A stretch of 64,000 nt of DNA from Branchinecta lynchi (taxonomy: Eukaryota; Arthropoda; Branchiopoda; Anostraca; Branchinectidae): positions 18,042,212-18,106,211 of the forward strand of contig JAKZAP010000021.1 in the NCBI GenBank assembly GCA_023053575.1. The letters are read 5' to 3'. Each line of letters begins with the position of its first letter. The first letter of the stretch is position 1. Below the pieces are notes generated by a model. That model was not told the DNA's origin and made no database searches. It was given only the letters and a program-made list of their open reading frames with translations. This document shows positions 1 to 11,283 of this stretch, in pieces. Position numbers and translations under genes: made by a program.

Positions 1-130
1 GAAACCTTGACGAATCAAAAGATTACAAAACCCGCCCGGCTGTTTTGAGCCTTAATCATCGCCATATTTTGAAACAATGGATAAACAGACACGTCAGCTA
101 CGATGCTTTGGCAGCGATGGCCCTTCTTGG
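1..130. repeat. Fragment of GGCCC-type foldback family
   Basis: This short stretch contains GACACGTCAGCTACGATGCT and GCCCTTCTTGGTCATGG, diverged versions of the CGTCAGCTA and TTTCGGCCCTTCTTGG blocks seen at 49.9, 51.4, 61.9 and 63.6 kb. It lies in an intron of the SRCAP-like gene. No coding sequence is visible. Confidence 0.4.
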
Positions 131-480
131 TCATGGTGACTGATCGCGGTACCTAACAACATTATCTCACTTTCATCATCACTAAAACAAGAGCCGATTT
201 TGTCAAATTGGTGGGGAAATTTGGCACCTATGAAGTGAGTGGATATCAGTGTTTTCTTTTGGGATGACTTCTAAAAGCGCAAAATCGGTAACTGTCATTT
301 TTGTTAAGCAACTGTAGTTAAGCAGATATCGTGGTATCAGATACAATGGTATCTGCAAAAGCGCAACTATTGTTATGTGAAACTGCAAAAACGGATAATT
401 TTAGTGGAGCTGTATTTCGGCCCTTTTTGGAAAGGTTTTCGTCAGGCTCATGCCGTTCAAGCTGAAAAATTAACTTGCAA
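131..480. repeat. Solo arm of the GATACC palindrome family plus foldback fragment
   Basis: The stretch to about 370 matches the right arm of the large palindrome at 35072-35836. Shared blocks are a purine-rich ATCTCACTYTCATC stretch, GGATATC, then TTTGGGATGACTTC and GTGGTATCAGATAC. From about 385 a piece of the GGCCC-type foldback family follows (TTTCGGCCCTTTTTGG). Confidence 0.5.
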
Positions 481-509
481 ATCTTGCAGCATTAGTATGG
501 ATACAGTTG

Positions 510-1385
510 ATTTATTATATTAAAGGACCCCTCGCACTATCTACTCTTCCAATTTTTAAAAATGTTTGAATACTTCATAAGTATGCTGTGCTTTCAACAA
601 ATAACCCACGGCTGTTTAAGCCTTTTCCGAAACCCGTCGACTTTTAGCGAAAACAGGGTAACAATTGACGTAGCCGGTTTTTCTGATGGAAAAACTTCTC
701 GCAGACAACCGCCGACAGCGTGATACACATCGAAGGTAGCAGCGCTTCCAGTCTGTGCGTACTCCGACTCCAATGATACGGTGACGTGCGGGCGTACTCG
801 TCCCTCGGCTTTTTAGCTTCTGCTATCAGGTCTGCTTTAATGCTTTCAGGCGACTTCCCTATGTCCCTGGCTTCCCGCCAGCTTTCGAGTTTTGCCGATT
901 TTCCTGCAACTGCAGAGCCTCGTTTTTGTTGCAATAGCGCTGCCGCATCGCTGCTGCAGCACTTCTTTGCTTTTGCATAATATGCGTTTTTTGTTCACTT
1001 TCTTCTTGGTTGAAGCGGCAGCGCTGCAGCATCTTGCAGGGAAGCACGGACTTGGTCGGGGAGCAAGTCCGTGATTCTCGAGAAGCGCTGCCGTCTTCCT
1101 CGGAAGCGCTGCAGTGCAAAAACGAATGTAGAAAGAATTAGTCCGGAATCGGCCTAGAAGTGGACCTGCAGCATGCAACAAAAACGAGGCTCAGGAAAGA
1201 AACAAACTTTCGTGAAAATTTTGGTGTGGCGGAAATCTGGCTCAGAACAACCTCCAACTTAGCAAAACACGGCAAGTGAGAAGATCAGCGTGGTTTTGTT
1301 GGGGGGGGGGGGTAGAATGTACCGTACGAAATTGGGGCTCCGGGTTTAGTAGTATATATAGTCATTACGGAAGTAGGTTGCATTA
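510..1385. repeat. Dispersed repeat copy 1, interrupted by a 520-bp insertion
   Basis: Positions 510-740 and 1261-1385 align with one continuous stretch of the copy at about 20205-20985. Blocks include CCCCTCGCACTAT, CAACAAATAACCCAC and GATGGAAAAACTTCTCGCAG. The interruption at 741-1260 is flanked by AGC on both sides, compatible with a 3-bp target duplication. The inserted segment holds GCGCTGCAG-rich sequence; short open frames across it look incidental. Confidence 0.6.
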
Positions 1386-1532
1386 GTATTATAAGTAGAC
1401 AAGTCCTTTAACTGTTAATTAATATGTCGGTAGTTGAGATTAATACAGATAGGACGGGGTCGTATACTGAAGGGATTATCGGTCGGGCATTTATTTTAGA
1501 CACGCGAAAAATTATAGTCGAAAGATCCATAC

Positions 1533-1700
1533 CTTCTGGAAGTATGCTGTTGTAAAGTTTCCACCTTCAATAGCCAGGTCTCCGAGGAGGCGCTTCTGGT
1601 TCGCTTTCTTTAGGATGTTTTCTTCTATCGTTTTCTCGGAGATGAGTCTGTAGATGTGAACGTCACGCGTCTGACCAATTCGATGGCATCTGTCTTGAGC
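1533..1700 (-). CDS. SRCAP: SRCAP-like ATPase, coding exon 11: helicase motif VI
   Basis: This exon encodes 56 codons containing motif VI with the arginine finger region (AQDRCHRIGQTRDVHIYRL), then ISEKTIEENILKKANQKRLL and the post-helicase segment GGNFTTAYFQK. The acceptor is CTTCATTAG and the donor is CAGAAG|GTATGG, phase 0. The next exon would normally begin near QTIRELF, but no such sequence is seen between here and position 1, so the rest of the gene lies to the left of the window. Confidence 0.95.
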
Positions 1701-1796
1701 CTAATGAAGAACATTCGAGTAAATAACATTTCATTGTACGCTCGGCGAAAACTAAAAGAGGAGAGGACCCAGCAACGATACATCATAGTCAGAGAG

Positions 1797-2206
1797 TTGC
1801 CACCGGTAGTACAATTGCACTCTTTTTAGTATTTTTTTTTCAAAGTACTGAGTTAGTATATTTAAAAAAAGTAGTACTTATGCATTACATTTTAAGACAG
1901 GTAGTACGGTTCGAAAAAAATATCCTTTCTGTTAAAGTTCATGAGGGCCTAGTGGTATTTTGCCCTTTTTATTTTAAATTTTCGATCTGATTACTTTAAT
2001 TTTAATCTGGTTCTTAATGAAACCTCTATGTTTGACCAAGGTTCAATTCAGATCATATCTGTAGGGTCATGCAAAAGTGATTTGCATCAATAACAGCGGA
2101 AAAGACTGCGCCAAGTGCAAAGTATTTTTTTTTTAGTACATTTTCTCTTCTGGTAGTACTTTTTTGCTACTTGGGTAGTGCATTTTATTTGAGTCAAGTG
2201 GCAACC
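1797..2206. repeat. AT-rich possible inverted-repeat element
   Basis: The stretch opens with GTTGCCAC and closes with its reverse complement GTGGCAAC. GTAGTAC-type words recur inside. The terminal repeat is only 8 bp and no target duplication stands out, so this is a weak call. Positions 2207-3130 hold no recognisable gene or repeat; two overlapping open frames at 2440-2718 look incidental. Confidence 0.3.
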
Positions 2207-3130
2207 TTGATCACAGTACATGCAGACATGAGATTCGGTGTTCCTTTCCCAAGATGACCTAACGACCAGGGTTAACAGTCACAGTTCAGAAATGTCGACA
2301 AATCACAGTTCACAACTGGGATTTCGCGCTATCAAAACAGTGTTATTATCTTGAAAAAGGTACTATTTTAATATAAATGTGTTTAAACAGTTTGATGAAA
2401 ATTATGTGCAAAACTAACGAAATTAATGTATTGAGAGAGCTAATCTTCAAACTCAGTCGGTATAAAACAAATCTGTTGTTTTTTGAAGAAAATTGTTAGT
2501 TCAACTTTCAAAAAGTATAACTTTCGTGATACTCTTGGCAACCATCCCAACGCCGGTTGCCTGTACTCACGGAAGATACAGGACAACTTCGTCCCATCTT
2601 TCATGACTCTACTCTTGACGACCGACTCTCCTTGCCGATGTAAAATCGCCGGGTACCTGGCGGAGGAGCCGGAAGCGGTATCACAGCTGCTCCCAAAGAT
2701 CGCGTGATTGGTTGACACAGGGTTTGAGTTGTTGAGTTTGAGTCGTTACGGACACGTTTACTCCTTCTTCCTGAGGACCACTGGCGTGTTTTTGGACTTG
2801 GTCGTACAGAGTATTGCCAAGACCAGAAAACGGATTTTTTGTTGTTTTCTTTGAATTTATGAACTTTTATTGTGATTAAATTTGTATATATTTTTTATCT
2901 GTAAATATATTCCAAATATCTCAACGGATAAGGTTTTTGTTTGATAAACTAAATGTTCGTTGGCGTAAAATGCAAATTCGGCACCACATTACTGTCATTT
3001 TACTTTACTAAATATAACATAACATCCAGACACCAGATTTCGACCTAGACATTTTGATATTTTATTTGCAATATTATTACGGTTTTCTTTCCTAACGTAA
3101 CATAACTTATGAAAAACTTAAACTAGCTGA

Positions 3131-4790
3131 TTGAAATGAAATGCAACGAATACTTAACATTATACCCAGATATCAAAATAGTCTTTCTCCACTTGACACC
3201 GAACGACAAACATATCAAAATCCTGAAATTTGGGAAGATCCTCATTTAACAAAAAAATAGTAAACAAAAAAAATCACATAAGAAAAATAAACAAAAATCA
3301 AGTTTTCGAAGATCTATTTGGGGGTGATTGTATGATGGCTTTAGGCTTATTGTAAGATATTAGTTTTTATATTATATGTATGATTAAATTAAATAAAAGG
3401 TGAATGTGTGACATCCGATTGAAATGAAAATGCAAGAAATACATTCCATTACACCCAGACATCAAAATAATCTCTCTCCACTTGACGACCGAACGACAAA
3501 CATATCGAAATCCGGAGCTTTTGGGAGATACTTCTTTCAATATTATAATAACTATGTTCCTTATATAATTTCCGAATTAACTAAAAGGTGAATGTGTGAC
3601 AACATCCGATTGAAATGAAAATGCAAGAAATACATTCCATTACACCCAGACATCAAAATAATCTCTCTCCACTTGACGACCGAACGACAAACATATCGAA
3701 ATCCGGAGCTTTTGGGAGATATTTCTGTTCAATATTGTATTAATTATCTTTCTTACATAATTTACGAATTAACTAAAAGGTGAATGTGTGACATCCGATT
3801 GAAATGAAAATGCAAGAAATACATTCCATTACACCCAGACATCAAAATGATCTCTCTCCACTTGACGACCGAACGACAAACATATCGAAATCCGGAGCTT
3901 TTGGGAGATACTTCTTTCAATATTATAATAACTATATTCCTTATATAATTTACGAATTAACTAAAAGGTGAATGTATGACATCCGATTGAAATGAAAATG
4001 CAAAATACATTCCATTACACCCAGACATCAAAATGATCTCTCTCCACTTGACGACCGAACGACAAACAAATCGAAATCCGGAGCTTTTGGGAGATATTTT
4101 TGTTCAATATTGTATTAATTATCATTCTTACATAATTTACGAATTAACTAAAAGGTGAATGTGTGACATCCGATTGAAATGAAAATGCAAGAAATACATT
4201 CCATTACACCCAGACATCAAAATGATCTCTCTCCACTTGACGACCGAACGACAAACATATCGAAATCCGGAGCTTTTGGGAGATAACAAATTATAATAGA
4301 ATAGTGTCTATTCAGCCACGACTGGGCCATACACGTAACGAACTCCAACAATACGTGAACACTCCATAAGCACATAACGGACTCACAAAGTAGGAACACA
4401 AAAATTATCAGTATCACAATTACGCAGGGGGTAACTGTCTGATATCCGATTGAAATGAAGATGCAAGAAATACATCCCATTACACCCAGACATAAGAATA
4501 GTCTTTCTCCACTTGACGACCGAACGACAAACAAATCATCATCCGGAGCTTTTGGGAGATACAAACTAAAAACAAATAAAAAAAAAAAAAAAATTAAAAT
4601 CACAGTATTAAAATACTTATTAAAGGGGTTATTTTATAATATCCGATTGAAATGCAAATGCAAGAAATACATCCTATTACACCCAGACATCAGAATTGTT
4701 TTTCTCCACTTGTCGAAAGAAAATCAAACGAATCGACATCCACAGCTTTTGAGAGATTTAAATAAAACATATAAATAATTAAACTACATA
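3131..4790. repeat. Satellite-like tandem array of about 188-bp units
   Basis: Units begin with CATCCGATTGAAATGAAAAT at about 3412, 3603, 3792, 3980 and 4167, with more diverged ones near 3131, 4442 and 4639. The core CCACTTGACGACCGAACGAC and GGAGCTTTTGGGAGAT recurs in each. Units at 3412 and 3792 share one spacer type (ACTTCTTTCAATATTATAAT) and those at 3603 and 3980 share another (TGTTCAATATTGTATTAATT), giving an alternating A-B pattern of about 380 bp. Open frames on either strand are by-products of the repeat. Confidence 0.9.
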
Positions 4791-5479
4791 ATAAAAAATA
4801 ATAACACATTTGTGATTATATTTATATCATGCTAAAAAGTTAACAAATTTATCAGTGAAAATAAATTCGTACACATTCAATATATAACAATACAAATATG
4901 GATTAGAATTACAACAAACGTCAAAAAATGGAAATGAAGATGCGCGTGCCGCATGAGTCACGAAGTATCAAAGCGGGTAGACCGCGGTTAAGAAAAATGG
5001 TCCAATGTCGTTAGAACAGACAAGCTTCTGGAAAGTTTAGACTGAGCAGTTAGGGACGAAGAAAGACTGTGTGTAGAAATTTTCTTTAAAGTGGAGATCC
5101 CAGCTGCAATGTATCAATTGTTATATTTGGATCCTTGTTTTCATGGTGATGAAAGGGAAACCATCGCAGCTGACGGAGTTTCTAATTATAAGAATCTTAT
5201 ATGAACTGTAATAATAATGGCTTTGATTGATTTATTGTATAACTCAGGTACAGAATTTCGTGGTTGTCCAAACCAAATTATTTGACCTTTGTCAGGTAAT
5301 ATATACAACAATTGTTAAAAATCGAATTCGTACTCAAAATAAAAAGTAAACCATTGAAGTCATAAGTCAACACCCGAAATAAAATTTCTAACAAAATAAC
5401 AAAGACAAAACAACATTATTGTAAAAATCCACGAATTTCGGAATGAAGCTATGGCCTTATGACATGCTTACTGGTATTA
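4791..5479. other. AT-rich intron stretch, no feature recognised
   Basis: Intron sequence with no coding exon, no clear terminal repeats and no tandem structure that I could see. Its right end leads into the hairpin-ended repeat family. Confidence 0.5.
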
Positions 5480-6831
<1,352 letters not shown>

Positions 6832-6879
6832 TCATCCAAGCTGGTAGCTATGAGAACAAATTAGAAAGCATCATATTTA

Positions 6880-7500
6880 AGCGGGTGGTATCTCTACGTA
6901 GACGCGACGCTACGAAGACACGACAGAACAGTGAAACGAAAAAACCGTCAGTGGACACGACGGAAGGAAGACTGTCACTACACGGACACGACGGTGCAAA
7001 TACCGACACTACATGGACACGACGGTATCAGTCCCGACACTACGTTGAAACTTTTCACCTTTCGATGTAGTGTCGGATTTTGTCCTCTTAGTGACGTGTC
7101 CACGTAGTGTCGTTCGACGTACTGACGTCTCGACGCAGTGACTTTCGATGTACCGTCATGTCTCCGTAGCGCCGTTCGACGTACCATAGTGTCCACGTAG
7201 TGTCGGTTTTCTTTGTCCACGAAGTGTCGGGAAATTTGTCGATGTAGCGTCGGATTTTGTCCACTTACTGATGTGTCTAAGTGGCGTCGGGTCGATGTAC
7301 AGGCGTACACCCGACAATATTCTAAGCTAGAATTTCCACATGGAAGAGGTCCAAATGTCCGATGTCCAACACTACAGGGACACGACGCCACACGGACATG
7401 TCAGAACGGAAACGGAAAGAACACGACGGTATGTCGAACGACGCTACGTAGACACGACGCTATATCGAACGACACTATGTAGACACGCCAGTCGTAGGGA
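6880..7500. repeat. Array of short GACACGACG words in alternating orientation
   Basis: Words such as CTACATGGACACGACGGTAT recur on the plus strand at 6890-7060. Their reverse complements (GTGTCCACGTAGTGTCG) fill 7060-7290, and plus-strand words return at 7360-7490. The result is a degenerate inverted array that can fold back on itself. Open frames on both strands across it are repeat-derived. Confidence 0.7.
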
Positions 7501-7534
7501 CGATCACACATTTAAAGGAATATTTTGTGTTTAT

Positions 7535-7682
7535 TTTGACGGGTTATAAATAAAATCATCATCATCATCAGTAGTGAGCTGAAAGACAAAAAAGCTCCTC
7601 GAGCAGGACTTGAACCGGCGACCTTTGGCTTGAATTGCCGTTGCGCTAACCAACTAAACCACCTAGCGGCTATTCGCAAGCG
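7535..7682 (-). mobile_element. tRNA-derived SINE with (TGA)n tail
   Basis: On the minus strand there is an A box (TGGTTTAGTTGG) and a B box (GGTTCAAGTCC) at tRNA spacing, then a short body and the tail TGATGATGATGATGAT. The acceptor halves do not pair and the anticodon loop lacks the conserved T33, so it is not a working tRNA gene. RNA polymerase III promoter boxes plus a simple-repeat tail are the usual SINE design. Confidence 0.75.
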
Positions 7683-8452
7683 ACAACAACCCGCCAGACA
7701 GAAGCTTTTTACAGGATCAGTGACTGCGTGAGTCAAGTTTGTCTAGACGATTAAAATAATTCCATGTTAACGCTACAAGAACGCAATCCCGTAAAAAAGA
7801 CCCCCCCCCCACCCCTGAGTCCTCAGGGCCCAGCAAGGCTGGAACAGCCGGCACGGTTTGTAACCTTTAAGTAACCCAGCAGAGCTTGGAAGGAGTCGCA
7901 AATGTTAGAATATTGGGACAGAAACTTTATCTACTGCAAATGAGCTTTAAAGCAAGGGATCCGTCGACATTTTGGCAAAGTTTGGCCTCCTTAGCTGGCA
8001 AACTCGGCTCGGCCGAGAAAGTGCTTGCAAGTTTAAGATGCAAATGTTTAGAATCAAAAACTTCCTGAGAAATTTGAAGCACAACTCTTGCTCGATAAAA
8101 CGGTTAAGAAATATTGTTTTTTATAAAATACCAATACTTAGTGATTTTTTTTTTTTTAATAGGAAAAGACAATCAACTAAACAATGGTCCGAAGACATAT
8201 TAGCCTACCAAGTCTCCAAAAGGAAAAGCAAAAACTGTCGGCGGATCTTTAAGCTTCCGAAGCTGGTGCTCTTTGACTGGCAAACTCGGCTCAGTCGAAA
8301 AAGTGCAAGAAGTTTCGGAATGAAAAGAAATAAATAAAAAAGAAACAATGGCAAAGATTTTTGAAGCTTCTAATCTTTAAGGACCTAGGGATAATATAAA
8401 CGGCGAGGTGTCCTTTAAATGTTAAGATGAAAATACCCAAGAGGGACCATAC

Positions 8453-8825
8453 CTGTCTTTGGTCAATTTTCGTCGATCCATCCAGCCGAAGGTACGTATG
8501 TCCATGGAACGTCAGGAAACTCTCCAAAACATCCAGCATTTTCGTCATCTGAGTGAAGATGAGCACTCGGTGCTTCCCAACTCTTAAGTCTCGTAGCAAG
8601 CGGTTCATAACTTGAAGCTTGCCGCAGTCATATTCTATCAGCCTCGGGTCCGGGAACTGAGTGATCATCGCACTAGCGGGGGTGTGCAGGATAGTGGCAG
8701 GCTTCACGAGCTCATGTCGGATGATAATGTCTCGCTTCTGCTCCTCCCATAGGCGGGAGGGGGGGATGTGACTAGCGTGTAACTTTATGACTGGGGCCAT
8801 GGCAGGGGGAACAACGAAGGCGTAT
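8453..8825 (-). CDS. SRCAP: SRCAP-like ATPase, coding exon 9: start of helicase lobe 2
   Basis: This exon covers residues about 1188-1312. The linker YAFVVPPAMAPVIKLHASHI is followed by TQFPDPRLIEYDCGKLQ, the motif IV region HRVLIFTQMTKMLDVLESFL and YLRLDGSTKIDQRQ. These are the standard opening blocks of the second RecA-like lobe in Snf2 enzymes, and the wording is closest to SRCAP/Domino. The acceptor is TTCCTGTAG and the donor is AGACAG|GTATGG. It completes the AAA codon begun in exon 8 and leaves in phase 0. Confidence 0.95.
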
Positions 8826-8930
8826 CTACAGGAAAGTAAACGAAAATAAATACGGCAGTCAACACTATCATATTCAGTGGCAACAGCATTCACTAAGTTT
8901 TACCTACGCAATATGTGGCATAATGTGCGT

Positions 8931-9081
8931 TTTCTTGGATGTAATTTCACTGTAGTTTGACGTACTTTTGTTTAAGTTATGGAAATACAGTATGTGGAAC
9001 GGACAAATAAAACGGTACACATACTGTACTTTAATAACGGAAACAAAAGTAGGTCAAACCGAAACTACATCCAAAAAAAGG
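8931..9081. repeat. Small foldback (MITE-like) element
   Basis: The left arm TTGGATGTAATTTCACTGTA and the right arm GAAACTACATCCAA are imperfect reverse complements, and the similarity continues inward (ACAGTATGTG versus CACATACTGT). The arms are about 60 nt with a short loop. It sits in the intron between exons 8 and 9. Confidence 0.65.
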
Positions 9082-9371
9082 ACCCATAGATACGCTAGTA
9101 TTTGAAGATTATTTAGCCAGCCAGTTCCCATCAGTCTTGTCTTGTCCTTAACCGTAGGTGTGTGCCGAAAGGTGTCTCTAGGATCCCAGGATAACTAGGA
9201 ATAGAGAATGCGTGTTATGTTACAGGCCTTTTAACACAATTAAAACGGTGTGTAGTGAATAGTTGAGAAAGCTAAAAAAGGATATGCAGAAACAAGGCCC
9301 ACAGTAATATAGTGTTCGTCACATCAGGCGTACAAATGTCCGAGTATTACTCGCACTTGAATGAAACTTAC

Positions 9372-9700
9372 TTTGAAATAACGGTCTGCAGCTCCCTCAT
9401 CAGCTCCTCAGGGGTCTTCACCATCTCCTCCAGGCTCTTGGTTCGACTCCAATACCCCTTCCACCTTAGCCCTCGAAACGCAATCGCATTTTGAATATTA
9501 ACCCCAGCAGAGACAGACCAGGGTTGGGCCGTGTAGTGGAGGGAGGGGGCGGGCTTTTGAGGGCTGGGACCGACGGTTACGTGACTGACGAGGTCTCGTC
9601 CTAAAACGGGGAAGGCTTCGCACTTTCGTCTGTTCAACTGGGCAAGGAACATGAGGCGTTCTTTCCGCTCCATTCGCTTCTGGACCTCCAGTGTATTGTT
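9372..9700 (-). CDS. SRCAP: SRCAP-like ATPase, coding exon 8: end of insertion
   Basis: This exon covers about 110 residues. It begins with a charged helix (NNTLEVQKRMERKERLMFLA, then QLNRRKCEAFPVLGRDL) and ends KSLEEMVKTPEELMRELQ. SRCAP-family proteins have a comparable basic helix followed by an NxxRC-like motif just before lobe 2. The acceptor is TACTTTTCAG and the donor is TTTCAAA|GTAAGT, leaving phase 2. The complete non-LTR retrotransposon sits in the intron upstream of this exon, on the opposite strand. Confidence 0.9.
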
Positions 9701-10167
9701 CTGAAAAGTAAAACTCAGATAAAACAAAAAGCTAATGCACCTTTTTCCCTAGGGCTCCGCCATCCCCATTCCCTCACTTCAATATAAATGGGCAACAAGC
9801 AAAATTGCGATTTGTTAACCCAAAGTGCGATCCCGCTTACCCTTAAAGTTTAACTGCAAAGGTCTTGAATAGGACAATCAGTTACCCATCACTTCTTCAC
9901 TTAAAGAAGCTTGAAACCCAGCGAAAATGCGCTACTTCGTTCCTCCGCTATTCATGAATAATCGATAATCAAATAGTGGAACTTCCTGTATGATGTGTAT
10001 GCCCTATGCGCTTGTACCTGTGCTGTATGCTCGACAAAAATGATTTACGGATATTAATTGTACACGCAGTGATCTGCCTTCCGTAAGCTGATCACTGGCC
10101 ACAGTTATGAACTGGCTCTCGACAAGAGAAGTCGCATTTCATTTCACCCGTGCAAAACCTGTTTGTG

Positions 10168-11283
10168 ATGGGTGATAATCTGGTGTGGAATGCAGTTCTG
10201 AACTTTGTATCACGAGCCATGCTAGCAGGTGTAAAAACGAATGTTTTTATAAGGCGAGGGAATGAGTTTTTCAGCCGAGAAGCGATTCTAGAAGCGAAGG
10301 AAACTATCTATCGCAAGTCAGACTTAGGGGAACGTGTGGTGAAACATATAAAGGACGAGGATAATCTGCTTGACATTGCGAAGATGTTCGCTCGCTGCGC
10401 CAAAGAAAAGATTCAGCTTCCGCATTTTGTTATTTTCGAGCCCCAAGAAGTTCCCGCCTGCAACGAAGAGATTGCTGCTTGTGTAGTGTCCACCGTGAAC
10501 GAGATGAGTCGCAAGTTTAACGGCCTGATTGACCGTTTTAACCAAGCGCCGTTACCGTGGCCTGGAGGCAACCCCGTTGCTGCCCAAGGTAATGAGTCTT
10601 CCCCTCCTCCTCCATCTTACTCAGTAGTCTTGAAAAAGCCTCCTCCTACTGTTGTCACCGCAGAAGAAAGGAAAAACTTTCTGTCGAATATCTGTGGTGA
10701 CGCTCTGAATGATGACGATTTTGAACTCCGTCGAGGGAAGGAAGAATGGCGCCTCGTAACTAAGAACAAATCTAAAGCTGCAATCCTAGCAACCTCTATT
10801 AACGAAAAATCGCCTGAAACCCAGGCAAGTGTTAAAACTCCCACTTTCATCGGTATGGTCAAGTTTGTTCCTGCACATGTTAATGCCGATGCACTGAGGA
10901 GATGTATACCGAACTGTGAAAAAGCTGATCAATGCGGCAAGACCAGATCCTTCAAAGTATCCTTCTCATCCCGCCAACATCTGAACCACGCCATGAAAAA
11001 CCCTCCTAAAATTGACTTGGAGCGATACCCCATCGAGGAATTTGTTTTTCTTCCTAAGCGGTGTTTCAACTGCCAGAACTTTGGTCATATTGCTGCTACC
11101 TGCTCTAGCCAGCAAGTCTGCTCTAGATACGGAGAGCAAGGTCACGGTTCTAGCTCTGACCAGCCGTGTGTAAACCCTATCGCATGCGCCCTCTGCAAAT
11201 CAAAACGCCACACGTGCCATTCTTTCAAGTGCCCCGTAATAAAAAAAATCGTCAGTGAGCTGAAACGGCCTAATGTCCAATAG
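10168..11283 (+). CDS. Retrotransposon ORF1: gag-like protein with CCHC zinc knuckles
   Basis: The reading frame is open from 10111 and the first ATG is at 10168, giving 371 residues. Numbering from GTG 10150, the middle (about 230-300) has an RNA-binding-like region (GMVKFVPAHVNADALRRC). The C-terminus carries three zinc-knuckle units: CFNCQNFGHIAATC (305-318), CSRYGEQGHGSSSDQPC (from 324) and CALCKSKRHTCHSFKC (from 346). ORF1 proteins of this kind coat the element RNA and act as nucleic-acid chaperones. In the second unit the second cysteine is tyrosine, a single G-to-A change from TGC, so this copy may be slightly impaired. ORF2 starts inside its last codons. Confidence 0.88.
   Translation: MGDNLVWNAVLNFVSRAMLAGVKTNVFIRRGNEFFSREAILEAKETIYRKSDLGERVVKHIKDEDNLLDIAKMFARCAKEKIQLPHFVIFEPQEVPACNEEIAACVVSTVNEMSRKFNGLIDRFNQAPLPWPGGNPVAAQGNESSPPPPSYSVVLKKPPPTVVTAEERKNFLSNICGDALNDDDFELRRGKEEWRLVTKNKSKAAILATSINEKSPETQASVKTPTFIGMVKFVPAHVNADALRRCIPNCEKADQCGKTRSFKVSFSSRQHLNHAMKNPPKIDLERYPIEEFVFLPKRCFNCQNFGHIAATCSSQQVCSRYGEQGHGSSSDQPCVNPIACALCKSKRHTCHSFKCPVIKKIVSELKRPNVQ

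Noticed and set aside
644..1181. Further SRCAP-like exon near the left edge
   Set aside because: Minus-strand frames here do not continue the helicase (no QTIRELF-like start), lack matching splice sites, and lie in a dispersed repeat and its insertion.
1305..1315. Regulatory G-quadruplex at the G-run
   Set aside because: It is a single G homopolymer without the spaced G-tracts needed; similar runs occur at 18422, 24220 and 33237 inside repeats.
4217..4603. 128-codon minus-strand hydrophobic frame
   Set aside because: It spans three units of the 188-bp satellite and is not conserved between units.
3411..4790. CRISPR array
   Set aside because: Repeat units are about 188 bp with related spacers and the DNA is animal nuclear; CRISPR repeats are 20-40 bp with unique spacers.
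7595..7672. tRNA gene on the minus strand
   Set aside because: A and B boxes are present, but the acceptor stem does not pair and the anticodon loop is wrong; a SINE with a TGA-repeat tail explains it.
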